Shown one piece after another: positions 17,692 through 26,476 of a DNA stretch of 64,000 nt. The translations under genes and the position numbers were made by a program. Numbering within the stretch: position 1 is the first letter of the stretch; every line of letters starts with the position of its first letter. Source of the DNA: Pseudomonas fluorescens (GTDB lineage Bacteria > Pseudomonadota > Gammaproteobacteria > Pseudomonadales > Pseudomonadaceae); NCBI RefSeq assembly GCF_902497855.1, contig NZ_CABVHU010000012.1:62001-126000 (forward strand), read 5' to 3'. Under the pieces are notes generated by a model. The model made no database searches. It saw nothing but the letters and a program-made list of their open reading frames with translations, and was not told the DNA's origin.

Positions 17692-18903
17692 ATGCAGGTC
17701 AGCAAATCGAACAAGCTCGCCAACGTCTGCTACGACATTCGCGGCCCAGTGCTCAAGCACGCCAAACGCCTGGAAGAGGAAGGCCATCGCATCCTCAAGC
17801 TGAACATCGGCAACCCGGCGCCCTTTGGTTTCGAAGCGCCGGATGAAATTCTCCAGGACGTGATCCGCAACCTGCCGACCGCCCAGGGTTATAGCGACTC
17901 CAAAGGCCTGTTCAGTGCACGCAAGGCCGTCATGCAGTACTACCAGCAAAAGCAGGTGGAAGGCGTCGGCATCGAAGACATCTACCTGGGCAACGGCGTT
18001 TCCGAGCTGATCGTGATGTCGATGCAGGCCCTGCTCAACAATGGCGACGAAGTGCTGGTGCCGGCCCCTGACTATCCGCTGTGGACCGCCGCGGTGAGCC
18101 TGTCGGGGGGCAACCCCGTGCACTACCTGTGCGACGAGCAGGCCAACTGGTGGCCGGACCTGGCCGACATCAAGGCCAAGATCACCCCGAATACCAAGGC
18201 GCTGGTGATCATCAACCCGAACAACCCGACGGGTGCCGTGTATTCGAAAGAAGTCCTGCTGGGTATGCTGGAACTGGCCCGTCAGCACAACCTGGTGGTG
18301 TTCTCCGACGAAATCTACGACAAGATCCTGTACGACGATGCCGTGCACATCTGCACCGCTTCGCTCGCGCCGGACCTGCTGTGCCTGACCTTCAACGGCC
18401 TGTCCAAGTCCTACCGCGTGGCCGGGTTCCGCTCCGGCTGGATCGCCATTTCCGGCCCGAAACACCACGCCCAGAGCTACATCGAAGGCATCGACATGCT
18501 GGCCAACATGCGCCTGTGCGCCAACGTGCCGAGCCAGCATGCGATCCAGACCGCCCTCGGCGGGTATCAGAGCATCAATGACCTGGTGCTGCCCCAAGGT
18601 CGTCTGCTGGAGCAGCGCAACCGAACCTGGGAACTGCTCAACGACATTCCGGGCGTGAGCTGCGTCAAGCCGATGGGCGCACTGTATGCGTTCCCGCGGA
18701 TCGATCCGAAAGTTTGCCCGATCCACAACGACGAGAAATTCGTGCTCGACCTGCTGCTCTCCGAAAAACTGCTGGTGGTGCAAGGCACGGCCTTCAACTG
18801 GCCATGGCCGGACCATTTCCGAGTCGTGACCCTGCCGCGGGTGGATGACCTGGACATGGCCATTGGACGTATCGGCAATTTCCTCAAGTCCTATCGCCAG
18901 TAA
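17692..18903 (+). CDS. alaA: Alanine transaminase-type PLP aminotransferase AlaA
   Basis: 403-residue class I/II aminotransferase. PLP-binding landmarks: LNIGNPAPFGF at the substrate pocket, NPNNPTGAVYS, SDEIYDKILYD, and the Schiff-base lysine Lys239 in NGLSKSYRVAGFRSGW. AlaA of E. coli makes alanine from pyruvate and glutamate; P. aeruginosa PA2828 is the positional equivalent. The ATG at 17692 (MQVSKSNKLANVC) fits the family; longer in-frame starts up to 17347 run through the divergent msrB gene and are rejected. Cytosolic, no signal peptide. Confidence 0.93.
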   Translation: MQVSKSNKLANVCYDIRGPVLKHAKRLEEEGHRILKLNIGNPAPFGFEAPDEILQDVIRNLPTAQGYSDSKGLFSARKAVMQYYQQKQVEGVGIEDIYLGNGVSELIVMSMQALLNNGDEVLVPAPDYPLWTAAVSLSGGNPVHYLCDEQANWWPDLADIKAKITPNTKALVIINPNNPTGAVYSKEVLLGMLELARQHNLVVFSDEIYDKILYDDAVHICTASLAPDLLCLTFNGLSKSYRVAGFRSGWIAISGPKHHAQSYIEGIDMLANMRLCANVPSQHAIQTALGGYQSINDLVLPQGRLLEQRNRTWELLNDIPGVSCVKPMGALYAFPRIDPKVCPIHNDEKFVLDLLLSEKLLVVQGTAFNWPWPDHFRVVTLPRVDDLDMAIGRIGNFLKSYRQ

Positions 18904-19220
18904 GCGAGATGTCACCCTGCGGCGCGTATCGAAGTCGAAAGGTGATTGATTCAGCAACATATCTTTTCGCCCTGTCTTCCATCACGCCTCCCACGGCTGA
19001 CAGAGGACAGGTTGCTTGCTCGCGCCTAACAACGACGGGGCCTGCGAGGTCAATTGGCTGAAAAACACCTCCCCCCATCAGCGTCGGAAATGTCCTTCAA
19101 CCAGCTAGACTCTTGCTGTAGGACACAGTTTGAAATAGTCACCCGGTTGAATAGCCCGGTGCAGCACCTTATATACCCCGCAGTACGCTACATCTTTAGC
19201 ATGAGGAGATTTCTACAACC
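18904..19220. other. Intergenic region alaA-htpX
   Basis: 317 bases without a credible gene. The last 80 bases hold the htpX promoter and the ribosome site AGGAG. No clear terminator for alaA is visible; the rest shows no recognisable element. Confidence 0.5.
19147..19175 (+). promoter_or_regulatory. Candidate sigma-70 promoter of htpX
   Basis: TTGAAT (19147-19152), 17-base spacer, TATATA (19170-19175), giving an expected transcript start near 19182, about 40 bases before the htpX ATG. A heat-shock (sigma-32) promoter might be expected for htpX, but no clear CCCCAT-type -10 is seen. Confidence 0.6.
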
Positions 19221-20108
19221 ATGATGCGCATCCTGCTGTTTTTGGCCACTAACCTGGCGGTCGTGCTGATTGCCAGCATCACCCTGAGCCTTTTCGGCTT
19301 CAACGGGTTCATGGCGGCCAACGGGGTTGATCTCAACCTCAATCAGCTGCTGATTTTCTGTGCGGTCTTTGGTTTCGCCGGTTCCCTGTTCTCGCTGTTC
19401 ATCTCCAAGTGGATGGCGAAGATGAGCACCAGCACCCAGATCATCACCCAGCCGCGCACACGTCACGAGCAATGGCTGCTGCAAACCGTTGAGCAACTGT
19501 CCCGGGAAGCCGGGATCAAGATGCCGGAAGTCGGGATTTTCCCGGCCTACGAGGCGAACGCCTTTGCCACCGGCTGGAACAAGAACGACGCGCTGGTCGC
19601 GGTCAGCCAGGGCTTGCTCGAGCGATTCTCGCCGGATGAAGTCAAAGCCGTGCTGGCCCACGAAATCGGCCACGTGGCCAATGGCGACATGGTCACCCTG
19701 GCGCTGATCCAGGGCGTGGTGAACACCTTCGTGATGTTCTTTGCACGGATCATCGGCAACTTTGTCGACAAAGTGATCTTCAAGAACGAAGAAGGCCAGG
19801 GCATCGCCTACTACGTGGCGACCATCTTTGCCGAACTGGTCCTGGGCATCCTGGCCAGCTCCATCGTCATGTGGTTCTCGCGCAAACGGGAATTTCGTGC
19901 CGACGAAGCCGGAGCACGCCTGGCCGGCACCAGTGCAATGATCGGCGCTCTGCAACGCCTGCGGGCGGAACAGGGGTTGCCGGTGCACATGCCGGACACC
20001 TTGAATGCCTTCGGCATCAACGGTGGCATCAAGCAAGGGTTTGCCCGCATGTTCATGAGCCATCCGCCGCTGGAAGAGCGCATTGACGCATTGCGTCGTC
20101 GGGGCTGA
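19221..20108 (+). CDS. htpX: Membrane zinc protease HtpX
   Basis: 295-residue M48-family inner-membrane metalloprotease that degrades misfolded membrane proteins, overlapping in role with FtsH. Two N-terminal transmembrane helices (about 4-26 and 34-55) precede the catalytic domain with zinc motif HEIGH (His147, Glu148, His151). Two more hydrophobic segments follow (about 160-180 and 195-215). The third zinc ligand lies in REFRADEAGA. The protein ends at SHPPLEERIDALRRRG, the usual HtpX C-terminus. The ATG is preceded by AGGAGATTTCTACAACC. An intrinsic terminator follows the stop. Confidence 0.96.
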   Translation: MMRILLFLATNLAVVLIASITLSLFGFNGFMAANGVDLNLNQLLIFCAVFGFAGSLFSLFISKWMAKMSTSTQIITQPRTRHEQWLLQTVEQLSREAGIKMPEVGIFPAYEANAFATGWNKNDALVAVSQGLLERFSPDEVKAVLAHEIGHVANGDMVTLALIQGVVNTFVMFFARIIGNFVDKVIFKNEEGQGIAYYVATIFAELVLGILASSIVMWFSRKREFRADEAGARLAGTSAMIGALQRLRAEQGLPVHMPDTLNAFGINGGIKQGFARMFMSHPPLEERIDALRRRG

Positions 20109-20130
20109 TCAGGCTTCGCACTAAAAGAAA

Positions 20131-20159
20131 AGGCCCGCAGTGAATGCGGGCCTTTTTTT
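20131..20159 (+). terminator. Intrinsic terminator of htpX
   Basis: Stem AGGCCCGCA / TGCGGGCCT, loop GTGAA, followed by a run of T residues. Begins 22 bases after the htpX stop; it could serve convergent tpm weakly in reverse because A residues precede the left arm. Confidence 0.9.
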
Positions 20160-20209
20160 GTCTGCTGATTTTTGCAGTGTTCATTCGGGTCGGTACAAAC
20201 AACACAAAT

Positions 20210-20866
20210 CTATCGGCTGGAAACCCGATAAACCCGCTCCTCAAGCCGCGTCACCCCCGCCTCCAGAAACTTCCAGCTCTCCCCCAGCACATCCTGGTCT
20301 TCCAGAACCTTCAGCGACCACACCCCCCCGAAAAACCGCTGCACTTCGTCATCGAGCACGGCAAACGGCGGGCCTTCCATTTGCGCCTGGTCGTAGTCCA
20401 GGGTAATCAGCAGCCCCAGCGAATCCTTCGGAAGAATCCGCTTCAGATGCTCGGCGTACTGCTCGCGCATTGTCGGCGGCAAGGCGATCAATGCAGCGCG
20501 GTCGTACAACGCACTGCAATCAGCGACATCGCCGGCCGTCAACGCGAAGAAATCACCACACCAGATCTCGATCGAGCCCGCCCGATAGACAGTGAAGGGG
20601 CCTTGGTCGCTGACGTCCGGATCAAATTGATGCTCGTGGAAAAAGTCTTCCACCGCTTTTTCCGACAATTCGACGCCCAACACCTCGTGACCGCATTTTG
20701 CCAGCCACAGCAGATCCAGGCTTTTCCCACATAACGGCACCAGTACGCGCGAGCCCTCTTCCAGGCCCAGCTGCGGCCAGTACCGTTGCAGATATGGATT
20801 CACTTCCGGCAGGTGAAAGCCGATCTGATTCGACGTCCATCGCTTGTGCCAAAACTCCGGCTGCAT
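20210..20866 (-). CDS. tpm: Thiopurine S-methyltransferase
   Basis: 218-residue SAM-dependent methyltransferase of the Tpm family. In pseudomonads these methylate thiopurines and also confer tellurite/selenite resistance by forming volatile methylated species. Signature regions: MQPEFWHKRWTSNQIGFH at the N-terminus, VLVPLCGKSLDLLWLA (SAM-binding) and GVELSEKAVEDFF. The ATG at 20866 fits the conserved N-terminus; an upstream in-frame start adds eight unrelated residues. Position equals PA2832 next to htpX. Divergent from the dioxygenase gene. Confidence 0.95.
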   Translation of the reverse strand: MQPEFWHKRWTSNQIGFHLPEVNPYLQRYWPQLGLEEGSRVLVPLCGKSLDLLWLAKCGHEVLGVELSEKAVEDFFHEHQFDPDVSDQGPFTVYRAGSIEIWCGDFFALTAGDVADCSALYDRAALIALPPTMREQYAEHLKRILPKDSLGLLITLDYDQAQMEGPPFAVLDDEVQRFFGGVWSLKVLEDQDVLGESWKFLEAGVTRLEERVYRVSSR

Positions 20867-20969
20867 AATTAATCCCGAAAATTCGATCAAAAGACCCTAA
20901 AACTTATATTAGATTTAGATCAATGATCTGACTGAAGATGATGCCATCTTACCCCTCAGGAGCTCATTC

Positions 20970-21737
20970 ATGTTCCCCAGCCTGTACATATCCCATGGCT
21001 CGCCCATGTTGGCACTCGAACCGGGCGCCAGCGGGCCCGCCCTGGCTCGCCTGGCCGCTGAATTGCCGAAACCCAAGGCCATCGTAATTGTATCCGCGCA
21101 TTGGGAAAGCAATGAACTACTGGTCAGCGGCAACCCAAAACCCGACACCTGGCATGACTTCGGCGGGTTTCCACAGGCCTTGTTCGAGGTGCAATACCCG
21201 GCGCCCGGTGACCTGCACCTGGCGACAGAGGTGGTCGAGCGGCTGGAAAACGCCGGCCTGCCCGCGCGCATCGACCCCAAGCGACCGTTTGACCATGGAG
21301 CCTGGGTGCCCCTGTCGTTGATGTATCCGCAAGCCGATATCCCTATCGTGCAAGTCTCGCTACCCACCCACGGTGGCCCGGCCCTGCAAACCCGGGTAGG
21401 TCAAGCCCTGGCCGGTTTACGCGAACACGGCGTGCTGCTGATCGGGTCCGGCAGCATTACCCACAACCTGCGCGAACTGGACTGGCACGCCGGCCCGGAA
21501 AGCGTCGAACCCTGGGCCAGGGAATTTCGCGACTGGATGGTGGAGAAACTCGAGGCCCAGGATGAAGTCGCGTTGCACGATTATCGTCGGCAAGCGCCGA
21601 ACGCCGCGCGCAACCATCCGAGTGATGAACATTTGTTGCCGTTGTACTTTGCCCGCGGCGCCGGAGGCACATTCAGCGTGAGCCACGCGGGATTCACCCT
21701 GGGCGCCCTGGGCATGGATATTTATCGCTTCGGATGA
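20970..21737 (+). CDS. Class III extradiol ring-cleavage dioxygenase (DODA/YgiD family)
   Basis: 255-residue LigB-superfamily enzyme of the 4,5-DOPA dioxygenase type. Metal-ligand regions: the N-terminal YISHGSPM, VIVSAHWES, FDHGAWVPL, and GSGSITHNLRELDW. The histidines of these motifs coordinate Zn/Fe in YgiD and plant DODA. It cleaves catechol-type rings (L-DOPA in characterised relatives); the physiological substrate here is unknown. Stand-alone gene with CAGGAGC before the ATG, convergent with the GntR regulator. Confidence 0.92.
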   Translation: MFPSLYISHGSPMLALEPGASGPALARLAAELPKPKAIVIVSAHWESNELLVSGNPKPDTWHDFGGFPQALFEVQYPAPGDLHLATEVVERLENAGLPARIDPKRPFDHGAWVPLSLMYPQADIPIVQVSLPTHGGPALQTRVGQALAGLREHGVLLIGSGSITHNLRELDWHAGPESVEPWAREFRDWMVEKLEAQDEVALHDYRRQAPNAARNHPSDEHLLPLYFARGAGGTFSVSHAGFTLGALGMDIYRFG

Positions 21738-21769
21738 CGCATGGACCTCACCACCTGCGGCGGTCAGGC

Positions 21770-22486
21770 TCAGACCACATCGACTCCGACATGAATTGCA
21801 TCATGCCGCCAGAACTCCAGGTCACAATCGATCAGCCGTTGATGCTGATCGTAATTGACCCGGGCAATCCGCAGCCCCGGACTGCCCACCGACACCCGTA
21901 GAGCCGCCGCCGCATCCACCGACAGCGCCGTCGGCACGATCTCGAAACGCACCCGCCCATAATGCAAATCGTAATGCCGGGCATACAGCTCGGTCATCGA
22001 CTGATTCAAATCGAACTGCAGAATCCCCGGAAAATAGTGCGGATTCAAATAGTGCTCGACATACAACACCAGCCGCTCATCAATGCGCCGCGCCCGGCAA
22101 ATCTGGATCACGCTCGACAACGCCGGCAGTTGCAACCAGGCACAGACCGCCGCCGATGCCGGCTGCAGCCGCGCCGAAATCACCTCGGTGGACGGCACTC
22201 GCCCCTGGGCGCTGACCATGGCGTGAAAGTGACTGCGCTGCATCAGGTTGTACGCCAGGCGCGGTGGCGATACGAACCAGCCACGACGCTCCTCCCGATA
22301 AATCTGACCCTGGGCTTCCAGCTGTAACAACGCCTCACGCACGGTGATCCGGGTGGTACCGAACAACTCACTGAGCTTGCGCTCGGCCGGCAACTTGCTC
22401 CCGGGCGCCAACAGGCCATGGCCAAGCTGGTCCTGCAGGACCTGCCCGATCGCTGTCACCGCCTTGGTTGTCTCGATGCGCATCAA
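21770..22486 (-). CDS. GntR-family (HutC/UTRA) transcriptional regulator of the ABC cassette
   Basis: 238-residue repressor-type regulator. The N-terminal winged HTH reads PGSKLPAERKLSELFGTTRITVREALLQLE, the GntR signature. The C-terminal two-thirds is a UTRA ligand-binding domain ending in FWRHDAIHVGVDV. It is divergent from an ABC importer operon carrying phosphoester hydrolases, and both promoters contain a CTGNNCTAGACCA motif. That motif is close to the PhnF operator TGGTATAGACCA of mycobacteria. It therefore probably senses a phosphorylated or phosphonate-type ligand and controls the operon and itself. Start is ATG 22486 or ATG 22483. Equivalent position to PA3249. Confidence 0.88.
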   Translation of the reverse strand: MMRIETTKAVTAIGQVLQDQLGHGLLAPGSKLPAERKLSELFGTTRITVREALLQLEAQGQIYREERRGWFVSPPRLAYNLMQRSHFHAMVSAQGRVPSTEVISARLQPASAAVCAWLQLPALSSVIQICRARRIDERLVLYVEHYLNPHYFPGILQFDLNQSMTELYARHYDLHYGRVRFEIVPTALSVDAAAALRVSVGSPGLRIARVNYDQHQRLIDCDLEFWRHDAIHVGVDVV

Positions 22487-22496
22487 CGTTACCTAT

Positions 22497-22510
22497 CTGG
22501 ACTAGACCAG
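22497..22510. promoter_or_regulatory. Candidate GntR/UTRA operator, regulator side
   Basis: CTGGACTAGACCAG, palindromic around CTAG except for the two A positions; 10 of 12 inner bases equal the PhnF operator TGGTATAGACCA. It lies 11 bases upstream of the regulator start, suited to autorepression. Confidence 0.55.
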
Positions 22511-22786
22511 CGCTGCTTCAGGGCAGAACCGCGCGTCAAACCGGCTCCATCAACTCTGTGCAAGCCTAGGCACTGCACATGACTGACAGATGACAAAGTT
22601 GCCGAACGGTTGCTCCAGGCATTTGCACCTGCACCTGCAAATACATGGCCAAGTCCTTTCATTTCAGGTCTTTAGCCATGGTCTACGCTTATCTCCAACC
22701 CTGAGGTATCCAGCGCAGGAAACCTGGGCAGGCCAGCGCTCGACATCAAAATGTCATCCCGGCCGCCTAGATTGGCTCAGGTATTG

Positions 22787-22800
22787 CTGACCTAGACCAA
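22787..22800. promoter_or_regulatory. Candidate GntR/UTRA operator, ABC operon side
   Basis: CTGACCTAGACCAA, sharing CTG, CTAGACCA with the site at 22497. It lies 44 bases before the binding-protein start, where it would overlap or follow the promoter. Confidence 0.5.
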
Positions 22801-22844
22801 CACAACCGCAATCGCAGCGTTGAAAACGCCCAAAGGAGCTTCGG

Positions 22845-23912
22845 ATGAAAAAGCTTTTCCTGGCATCACTGTTAGGCTCGACCATTGCCATGTGCACCGC
22901 TGCCATGGCCGCTGACACCGACCTGAAAACCCTGGAAGCCGCGGCGAAAGCGGAAGGTGAAGTCAACAGTGTCGGCATGCCCGATAACTGGGCGAACTGG
23001 AAAGGCACCTGGGACGATCTGGCCAAGCTTTATGGCCTCAAACATATCGACACCGACATGAGCTCGGCCCAGGAACTGGCCAAGTTCAAAGCCGAAAAGG
23101 ACAATGCCACTGCCGACATCGGCGACGTCGGTGCCGCCTTCGGTCCGATCGCGGTCAAGCAAGGCGTTTCGCAACCCTACAAGCCAAGCACCTGGGAGCA
23201 GATCCCGGCTTGGGCGAAGGATAAGGATGGCCATTGGGCGCTGGCTTACACCGGCACCATTGCCTTCATCATCAATAACAAGCTGCTGCACGGCTCCGAG
23301 GCGCCGACCAAATGGGCCGACCTCACGAAGGGCAAATACAAGGTGACCATCGGTGACGTGAGCACTGCCGCCCAAGCCGCCAACGGCGTACTGGCTGCGG
23401 CCATTGCCAAAGGTGGCGACGAGAAGAACCTGCAGCCGGCCCTGTTGATGTTTGCCGAGATCGCCAAGCAAGGTCGTCTGTCGATGTCGGACCCGGTCAT
23501 CGCCAGCATGGAGAAGGGTGAAGTCGAAGTCGGCGTGGTCTGGGACTTCAACGGCCTGAGCTACAAGGCCAAGATGGCCAATCCTGATGACTACACCGTG
23601 CTGATTCCATCCGACGGCTCGGTGATCTCCGGCTACACCACCATCATCAACAAGTACGCCAAGCACCCGAACGCCGCCAAGCTGGCGCGCGAATACATCT
23701 TCAGCGATGCCGGCCAGATCAACCTGGCGCGCGGCAATGCCCGTCCGATCCGCGCCGAACATATAAAACTGCCGGAAGAGGTTCAGGCCAAACTGCTGCC
23801 GAACGAGCAGTACAAAGGCGTGACGCCGATCAAGGACGCGGACGCGTGGGAAAAAACCTCCAAGGCCCTGCCGCAGAAGTGGAACGAAGAAGTCATCGTC
23901 GAAATGAAGTAA
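22845..23912 (+). CDS. Periplasmic ABC substrate-binding protein (AfuA/PotD-like)
   Basis: 355-residue solute-binding protein. Sec signal peptide at residues 1-22 ends in AAMA-AD. The mature protein has the type II fold landmarks of iron/polyamine/phosphonate binding proteins: an early KAEGEVNSVG strand, WALAYTGTIAFIINNK, and the hinge GVVWDFNGLSYKA. It is first gene of an operon with two permeases and an ATPase, plus two hydrolases. P. aeruginosa PA3250 region has the same order. Substrate is not determined; the neighbours suggest a phosphorus-containing organic compound. Confidence 0.9.
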   Translation: MKKLFLASLLGSTIAMCTAAMAADTDLKTLEAAAKAEGEVNSVGMPDNWANWKGTWDDLAKLYGLKHIDTDMSSAQELAKFKAEKDNATADIGDVGAAFGPIAVKQGVSQPYKPSTWEQIPAWAKDKDGHWALAYTGTIAFIINNKLLHGSEAPTKWADLTKGKYKVTIGDVSTAAQAANGVLAAAIAKGGDEKNLQPALLMFAEIAKQGRLSMSDPVIASMEKGEVEVGVVWDFNGLSYKAKMANPDDYTVLIPSDGSVISGYTTIINKYAKHPNAAKLAREYIFSDAGQINLARGNARPIRAEHIKLPEEVQAKLLPNEQYKGVTPIKDADAWEKTSKALPQKWNEEVIVEMK

Positions 23913-23920
23913 TGCTGGAT

Positions 23921-24010
23921 CTGTAGGAGCCGGCTTGCTGGCGATCCAGACACCTCGGTTTCTCTCTGGGCACCGTGGTGATCCAATCGCCAGCAAGCCG
24001 GCTCCTACAG
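23921..24010. repeat. REPIN inside the ABC operon
   Basis: Inverted pair CTGTAGGAGCCGGCTTGCTGGCGAT / ATCGCCAGCAAGCCGGCTCCTACAG (perfect 25-base arms given by positions 23921-23945 and 23986-24010) between the binding-protein gene and the hydrolase gene. As a strong hairpin it may raise binding-protein mRNA over the downstream genes. Confidence 0.9.
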
Positions 24011-24040
24011 GTTTGAGAGAACCCACGGAGTTCCGCCCCT

Positions 24041-24847
24041 ATGAAGCACAACGTCATCCTTGTCGTGCTCGACGGCCTCAATTACGAAGTCGCGCGTCAC
24101 GCCATGGGGCACCTGCAGGCTTACGTTGGCGCAGGACGCGCGGCGCTCTATAAACTGGAGTGCGAACTGCCGGCCCTGTCCCGACCGCTGTATGAATGCA
24201 TCCTGACCGGCGTCACGCCGATCGACAGCGGCATCGTCCATAACAACGTCTCGCGCCTGTCCAGCCAGCGCAGCATCTATCACTACGCCACCGACGCCGG
24301 CCTTGTCACTGCCGCCGCGGCCTATCACTGGGTCAGCGAGTTGTATAACCGTTCGCCGTTCGTGGCGGCCCGGGATCGTCACACCGACGATCCGGACCTG
24401 CCGATCCAGCACGGCCATTTCTACTGGAGCGATCACTACCCGGACTCGCACCTGTTCGCCGACGCAGAAAACCTGCGCCTGCGGCATGCGCCAAATTTTC
24501 TCCTGGTCCACCCCATGAACATCGACGACGCCGGGCACAAGCACGGCCTCGACACTGCGCAATACCGCAACAGCGCCCGCTCGGCGGACATCATCCTCGC
24601 CGACTACCTGCAAGGCTGGCTCGATGCGGGATATCAGGTTCTGGTGACCGCCGACCACGGCATGAACAACGATCGCTCCCACAACGGCCTGCTGCCCGAG
24701 GAACGGGAAGTGCCGCTGTTCGTTCTCGGCGACGCCTTCACCTTCAATGCCAATGCCGCACCGAAACAGACTGAAATCTGCGGCACCGTCTGCGAACTGC
24801 TCGGCGTGACGCACGACAAACCTGTGTGCCGGGAGCTGCTCAAGTGA
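24041..24847 (+). CDS. Alkaline phosphatase superfamily phosphodiesterase (cytoplasmic)
   Basis: 268-residue member of the type I phosphodiesterase/nucleotide pyrophosphatase branch. Metal-site motifs: VLDGLNYE at the N-terminus, a candidate nucleophile Ser in PALSRPLYECILTG where many relatives have Thr, NIDDAGHKHG, and TADHGMNNDRSHNG. No signal peptide is seen, so it should act in the cytoplasm after import. It overlaps the start of the first permease gene (GTGA), so it is translationally coupled to the transporter. The family hydrolyses phosphodiesters, nucleotides or phosphonoacetate; the substrate here is unknown. Confidence 0.85.
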   Translation: MKHNVILVVLDGLNYEVARHAMGHLQAYVGAGRAALYKLECELPALSRPLYECILTGVTPIDSGIVHNNVSRLSSQRSIYHYATDAGLVTAAAAYHWVSELYNRSPFVAARDRHTDDPDLPIQHGHFYWSDHYPDSHLFADAENLRLRHAPNFLLVHPMNIDDAGHKHGLDTAQYRNSARSADIILADYLQGWLDAGYQVLVTADHGMNNDRSHNGLLPEEREVPLFVLGDAFTFNANAAPKQTEICGTVCELLGVTHDKPVCRELLK

Positions 24848-25689
24848 ACGCCATGACTCGCGGCAAATGGCTGGCGGCGCTGTGCCTGGTGCCTTTCACG
24901 CTGTTTTTCATCGTGTTCCAGATCGCCCCGCTGACGTGGGTGATGATCAATAGCCTGGAATCGGAAGAGTTCGGCTGGGGCCTGGCCAACTTCATCAGGA
25001 TCTTCAACTCGAAGTTCTATTTGCAGGCGATCCAGTACAGCCTCGAGATCAGTTTCTGGTCCAGCGTGTTCGGGATCATCATCGCCGTAATTGGCGCCTA
25101 CTCCCTGCGCCGCGTCGACTCGAAACTGCGCAACTTCGTCAACGCCTTCGCCAACATGACCAGCAACTTTTCCGGCGTCCCCCTGGCCTTCGCGTTCATC
25201 ATCCTGCTGGGCTTCAACGGCAGCTTCACCCTTATGCTCAAGCAGGCCGGGATCATTCAGGACTTCAACCTGTACTCGAAAACCGGGCTGATCATTCTCT
25301 ACACCTACTTCCAGATTCCTCTCGGCGTGCTGCTGCTTTACCCGGCGTTCGACGCCTTGCGCGAAGACTGGCGCGAGTCCGCCGAATTGCTCGGCGCCAA
25401 CGGCTGGCAGTACTGGCGGCACATCGGCTTGCCCGTGCTGACGCCGGCGCTGCTGGGCACTTTCGTGATCCTGCTGGCCAACGCCCTGGGTGCCTATGCC
25501 ACGGTCTACGCGCTGACCACCGGCAACTTCAACGTGCTGACGATCCGCATCGCGGCGATGGTCTCCGGTGATATTTCCCTGGACCCGAACCTGGCCAGTG
25601 CCCTGGCCGTGGTGCTGGTGGCGTTGATGACCCTGGTGACCATCGTGCATCAGCTGCTGTTGAAGAGGAGCTACCATGTCCAGCGCTGA
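24844..25689 (+). CDS. ABC transporter permease 1
   Basis: 281-residue inner-membrane permease of the MetI/PotB type with six predicted helices. The EAA-like loop reads YPAFDALREDWRESAELLGANGWQYW. The chosen GTG at 24844 overlaps the hydrolase stop; GGGAG sits ten bases before it; ATG 24853 is an alternative. Partners are the second permease (14-base overlap), the ATPase and the binding protein of the same operon. Confidence 0.92.
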   Translation: MNAMTRGKWLAALCLVPFTLFFIVFQIAPLTWVMINSLESEEFGWGLANFIRIFNSKFYLQAIQYSLEISFWSSVFGIIIAVIGAYSLRRVDSKLRNFVNAFANMTSNFSGVPLAFAFIILLGFNGSFTLMLKQAGIIQDFNLYSKTGLIILYTYFQIPLGVLLLYPAFDALREDWRESAELLGANGWQYWRHIGLPVLTPALLGTFVILLANALGAYATVYALTTGNFNVLTIRIAAMVSGDISLDPNLASALAVVLVALMTLVTIVHQLLLKRSYHVQR

Positions 25690-26476
25690 ACCGGGCCCTG
25701 CCGGTATCTACCACCGGGTGGTGGTGTACCTGCTGTTCGCCATTCTATTGCTGCCCCTGCTCGGGACGCTGATCTACTCGATCTCCAGCAGCTGGTCGGC
25801 GACCATTTTACCCAGCGGCTTTACCTTCAAGTGGTACGTGCAACTGTGGAGCGACCCACGCTTTCTTCATGCCTTCGGACAATCGTTGCTGGTGTGCGTG
25901 GGTGCACTGGTGCTGTCGGTGGTGCTGATTCTGCCCTTGCTGTTTGTGGTGCATTACCACTTCCCGAAACTCGATGCGCTGATGAACATCCTGATACTGC
26001 TGCCCTTCGCGGTGCCGCCAGTGGTGTCATCGGTGGGCCTGTTGCAGCTTTACGGTTCGGGACCGTTCGCAATGGTCGGGACGCCGTGGATTCTGATTGG
26101 CTGTTACTTCACCGTGGCGCTGCCGTTCATGTACCGGGCAATCACCAACAACCTGCAGGCGATCAACCTGCGTGACCTGATGGACGCCGCCCAACTGCTC
26201 GGGGCCAGCACCTTTCAAGCGGCGTTCCTGGTGGTGCTGCCAAACCTGCGCAAGGGCTTGATGGTGGCGTTGCTGCTGTCGTTCTCGTTCCTGTTCGGCG
26301 AGTTCGTGTTTGCCAACATCCTCGTCGGCACCCGCTACGAAACCCTGCAGGTCTACCTCAACAACATGCGCAACAGCAGCGGCCATTTCACCAGCGCGCT
26401 GGTGGTTTCCTACTTCTTCTTCGTGCTGATTCTGACCTGGGCGGCCAATATCTTGAACAAGGACAAAAGCGAATGA
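25676..26476 (+). CDS. ABC transporter permease 2
   Basis: 266-residue permease with six hydrophobic helices. The EAA loop reads NLRDLMDAAQLLGASTFQAAFLVVLP. It begins 14 bases inside the end of permease 1 with AAGAGGAG before the ATG, and its stop overlaps the ATPase start (ATGA). With permease 1 it forms the heterodimeric membrane channel of the importer. Confidence 0.92.
   Translation: MSSAEPGPAGIYHRVVVYLLFAILLLPLLGTLIYSISSSWSATILPSGFTFKWYVQLWSDPRFLHAFGQSLLVCVGALVLSVVLILPLLFVVHYHFPKLDALMNILILLPFAVPPVVSSVGLLQLYGSGPFAMVGTPWILIGCYFTVALPFMYRAITNNLQAINLRDLMDAAQLLGASTFQAAFLVVLPNLRKGLMVALLLSFSFLFGEFVFANILVGTRYETLQVYLNNMRNSSGHFTSALVVSYFFFVLILTWAANILNKDKSE

Larger units (their letters stand above)
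22487..22844. other. Divergent promoter region of the GntR regulator and ABC operon
   Basis: 358 bases without a credible gene, moderately AT-rich for the window. It carries two related operator-like motifs, one near each gene, and a weaker CCTAGATTGG element at 22767-22776. AAAGGAGC before 22845 is the ribosome site of the binding-protein gene. Confidence 0.55.

Noticed and set aside
22590..22790. 66-codon frame in the regulator/importer intergenic region
   Set aside because: Starts without a ribosome site and overlaps the candidate promoter and operators.
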